Shown: piece by piece, positions 5,492 to 11,164 of the stretch
How the letters are laid out: each line of letters opens with the position of its first letter
Position numbering within the stretch: the first letter of the stretch is position 1
Assembly: GCA_050946255.1 (NCBI GenBank)
Contig: JBMNUL010000084.1
Location: forward strand, 1 to 11,164
Length of the DNA: 11,164 nucleotides
Source: JBMNUL01 sp050946255
GTDB lineage: Bacteria; Actinomycetota; Coriobacteriia; Coriobacteriales; CADBOM01
Reading direction: 5' to 3'
Notes under the pieces: generated by a model
Seen by the model: the letters and a program-made list of their open reading frames with translations, nothing else
Databases searched by the model: none
Told to the model about the DNA's origin: nothing
Program-made: the position numbers and the translations under genes

Positions 5492-5526
5492 GTCAGTGGC
5501 CGCATAGCGGCCTGACAGGTTCTTTT
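5492..5526 (+). terminator. hairpin with weak U-tract between rplJ and rplL
   Basis: GGCCGC (5498-5503) pairs with GCGGCC (5507-5512) around ATA. Outside a two-base bulge, GTCA (5492-5495) pairs with TGAC (5513-5516). AGGTTCTTTT follows. A second small hairpin, GGCGC-GGAAT-GCGCC (5545-5559), lies 12 bases before the rplL Shine-Dalgarno. Full termination would separate rplL from its promoter, so a partial attenuator, RNA processing site or 5'-stabiliser for rplL mRNA is more likely. Confidence 0.45.
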
Positions 5527-5581
5527 AAGAGAAAATTCAAACTTGGCGCGGAATGCGCCTTGGGACACAAGGAGAAACAAA

Positions 5582-5968
5582 ATGGCAGTAACCAAGGATG
5601 AGATCATCGAGGCACTGAAGGAAATGCCGGCTCTGGAGCTCTCCGAGCTCGTCAAGGAGCTTGAGGACGTATTCGGCGTGTCCGCTGCAGCTCCCGTTGC
5701 AGTTGCAGCTGTGGGCGGTGCCGCCGCTGGTGGCGAAGCTGCAGCCGAGGAGGAGAAGACCAGCTTCGACGTCGTTCTCGAGTCGTTCGGCGACAACAAG
5801 ATTCAGGTCATCAAGGTCGTGCGCGAGCTCACCAGCCTGGGCCTGAAGGAGGCCAAGGCCGCAGTCGAGGCTGCTCCTGCCCCTGTCCTCGAGGGAGTGG
5901 ACAAGGACAAGGCCGACGAGGCCAAGACCAAGCTCGAGGAGGCCGGCGCGGTCGTCACCCTCAAGTAA
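5582..5968 (+). CDS. rplL: 50S ribosomal protein L7/L12
   Basis: The flexible stalk protein, present in several copies per ribosome, that recruits and activates EF-Tu, EF-G, IF2 and RF3. It is 128 residues, and the layout is canonical. The N-terminal dimerisation and L10-binding domain is 1-33, the Ala/Gly/Val hinge about 34-58, and the globular C-terminal domain 60-128 with [20 protein letters not shown] (73-92). The start follows AAGGAG (5569-5574) by seven bases. An upstream in-frame ATG at 5543 lacks support. Confidence 0.98.
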   Translation: MAVTKDEIIEALKEMPALELSELVKELEDVFGVSAAAPVAVAAVGGAAAGGEAAAEEEKTSFDVVLESFGDNKIQVIKVVRELTSLGLKEAKAAVEAAPAPVLEGVDKDKADEAKTKLEEAGAVVTLK

Positions 5969-5977
5969 GTAAGGTTA

Positions 5978-6011
5978 CCGGCCTCCGGGAGCGCGCTCCT
6001 TTGGGGGTCGG
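5978..6011 (+). terminator. first hairpin of the rplL-rpoB spacer
   Basis: CCGGCCTCC (5978-5986) pairs with GGGGGTCGG (6003-6011), nine pairs with two G-U. It encloses a small inner hairpin GGAG-CGCG-CTCC (5988-5999). It begins nine bases after the rplL stop and has no T-run. Possible roles are partial terminator or RNase III-type processing site. Confidence 0.5.
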
Positions 6012-6016
6012 AGCAG

Positions 6017-6055
6017 TGCGCCAATGGGCGGGCCTCGTGTCCGCCCATTGGCGTA
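6017..6055 (+). terminator. second, very stable hairpin of the rplL-rpoB spacer
   Basis: CGCCAATGGGCGG (6019-6031) pairs perfectly with CCGCCCATTGGCG (6041-6053). G-U and T-A pairs outside extend it to about 15 pairs, around a nine-base loop. No T-run follows. E. coli has both an attenuator and an RNase III cut site in the same spacer, so a similar function is inferred here. Confidence 0.65.
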
Positions 6056-6121
6056 TCTCCAGATTGGGAAATGTGCCATCGCAAAACTTTTCCGTTTGGA
6101 GATGAATTTGAAAATAACTCA

Positions 6122-6150
6122 TTGACTCGGATAAACTCTCCAAATACACT
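6122..6150 (+). promoter_or_regulatory. candidate rpoBC promoter
   Basis: TTGACT at 6122-6127 (5 of 6), exactly 17 bases, then TACACT at 6145-6150 (4 of 6). The predicted start near 6157 gives a leader of about 47 bases that is T-rich just before the Shine-Dalgarno. Its place after the two hairpins suggests independent expression of the polymerase genes. Confidence 0.55.
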
Positions 6151-6203
6151 AGTAATTTGCGTTTGCTAGCTTATCTTTCTTCTTTTTTCCTTAGGAGGCC
6201 TAC

Positions 6204-11164
<4,961 letters not shown>

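Noticed and set aside
4729..5799. 356-codon minus-strand frame across the L10 leader, rplJ and the start of rplL
   Set aside because: It crosses a terminator, a promoter-like region and two real genes, and the protein is low-complexity in parts that mirror rplL's Ala-rich hinge.

Overview
This window is a core housekeeping locus, with no mobile element, CRISPR array, prophage gene or defence gene. The gene order and protein sequences point to a moderately GC-rich actinobacterium. EF-Tu, RpoB and the N-terminal part of RpoC look most like Coriobacteriia (the Eggerthella/Slackia/Atopobium side of Actinomycetota). That placement is from memory of family sequences, not from a search, so class is tentative and genus is not claimed. 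All protein genes lie on the + strand.

Layout. The window opens inside tRNA-Thr(GGT), followed by elongator tRNA-Met(CAT) and tuf (EF-Tu). A long hairpin ends tuf. A spacer with a 40-base inverted repeat and a good promoter leads to rpmG (zinc-type L33), tRNA-Trp(CCA) nine bases later, then secE and nusG, where nusG has its Shine-Dalgarno inside the end of secE. Next come rplK (L11) and rplA (L1), separated by an unusually long, structured spacer. A terminator follows rplA, and a promoter overlaps it. A 5' leader of the L10 type carries a terminator-like attenuator and precedes rplJ (L10) and rplL (L7/L12). Two strong hairpins and a promoter separate rplL from rpoB. rpoB is followed after 5 bases by rpoC, which runs off the end of the window at codon 472, before the catalytic aspartates.

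How it works together. The genes supply translation elongation (EF-Tu, tRNAs, the L11/L1 and L10/L12 stalks), transcription (RNA polymerase beta and beta', NusG) and protein export (SecE). L1 and L10 are classic autoregulatory ribosomal proteins. The structured spacers before rplA and rplJ are where such control would be expected. The hairpins around rplL are where stalk protein and polymerase output could be uncoupled.

No undescribed biological system was found. What merits a second look is regulatory architecture: a promoter whose -35 lies in a terminator loop, a leader attenuator, the rplK-rplA spacer, an inverted repeat upstream of rpmG and a secE without a Shine-Dalgarno. A few protein details are also of interest: an acidic RpoB tail and Ala-Ala in the rifampicin pocket. 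All structures were folded by eye and all promoters matched by eye.
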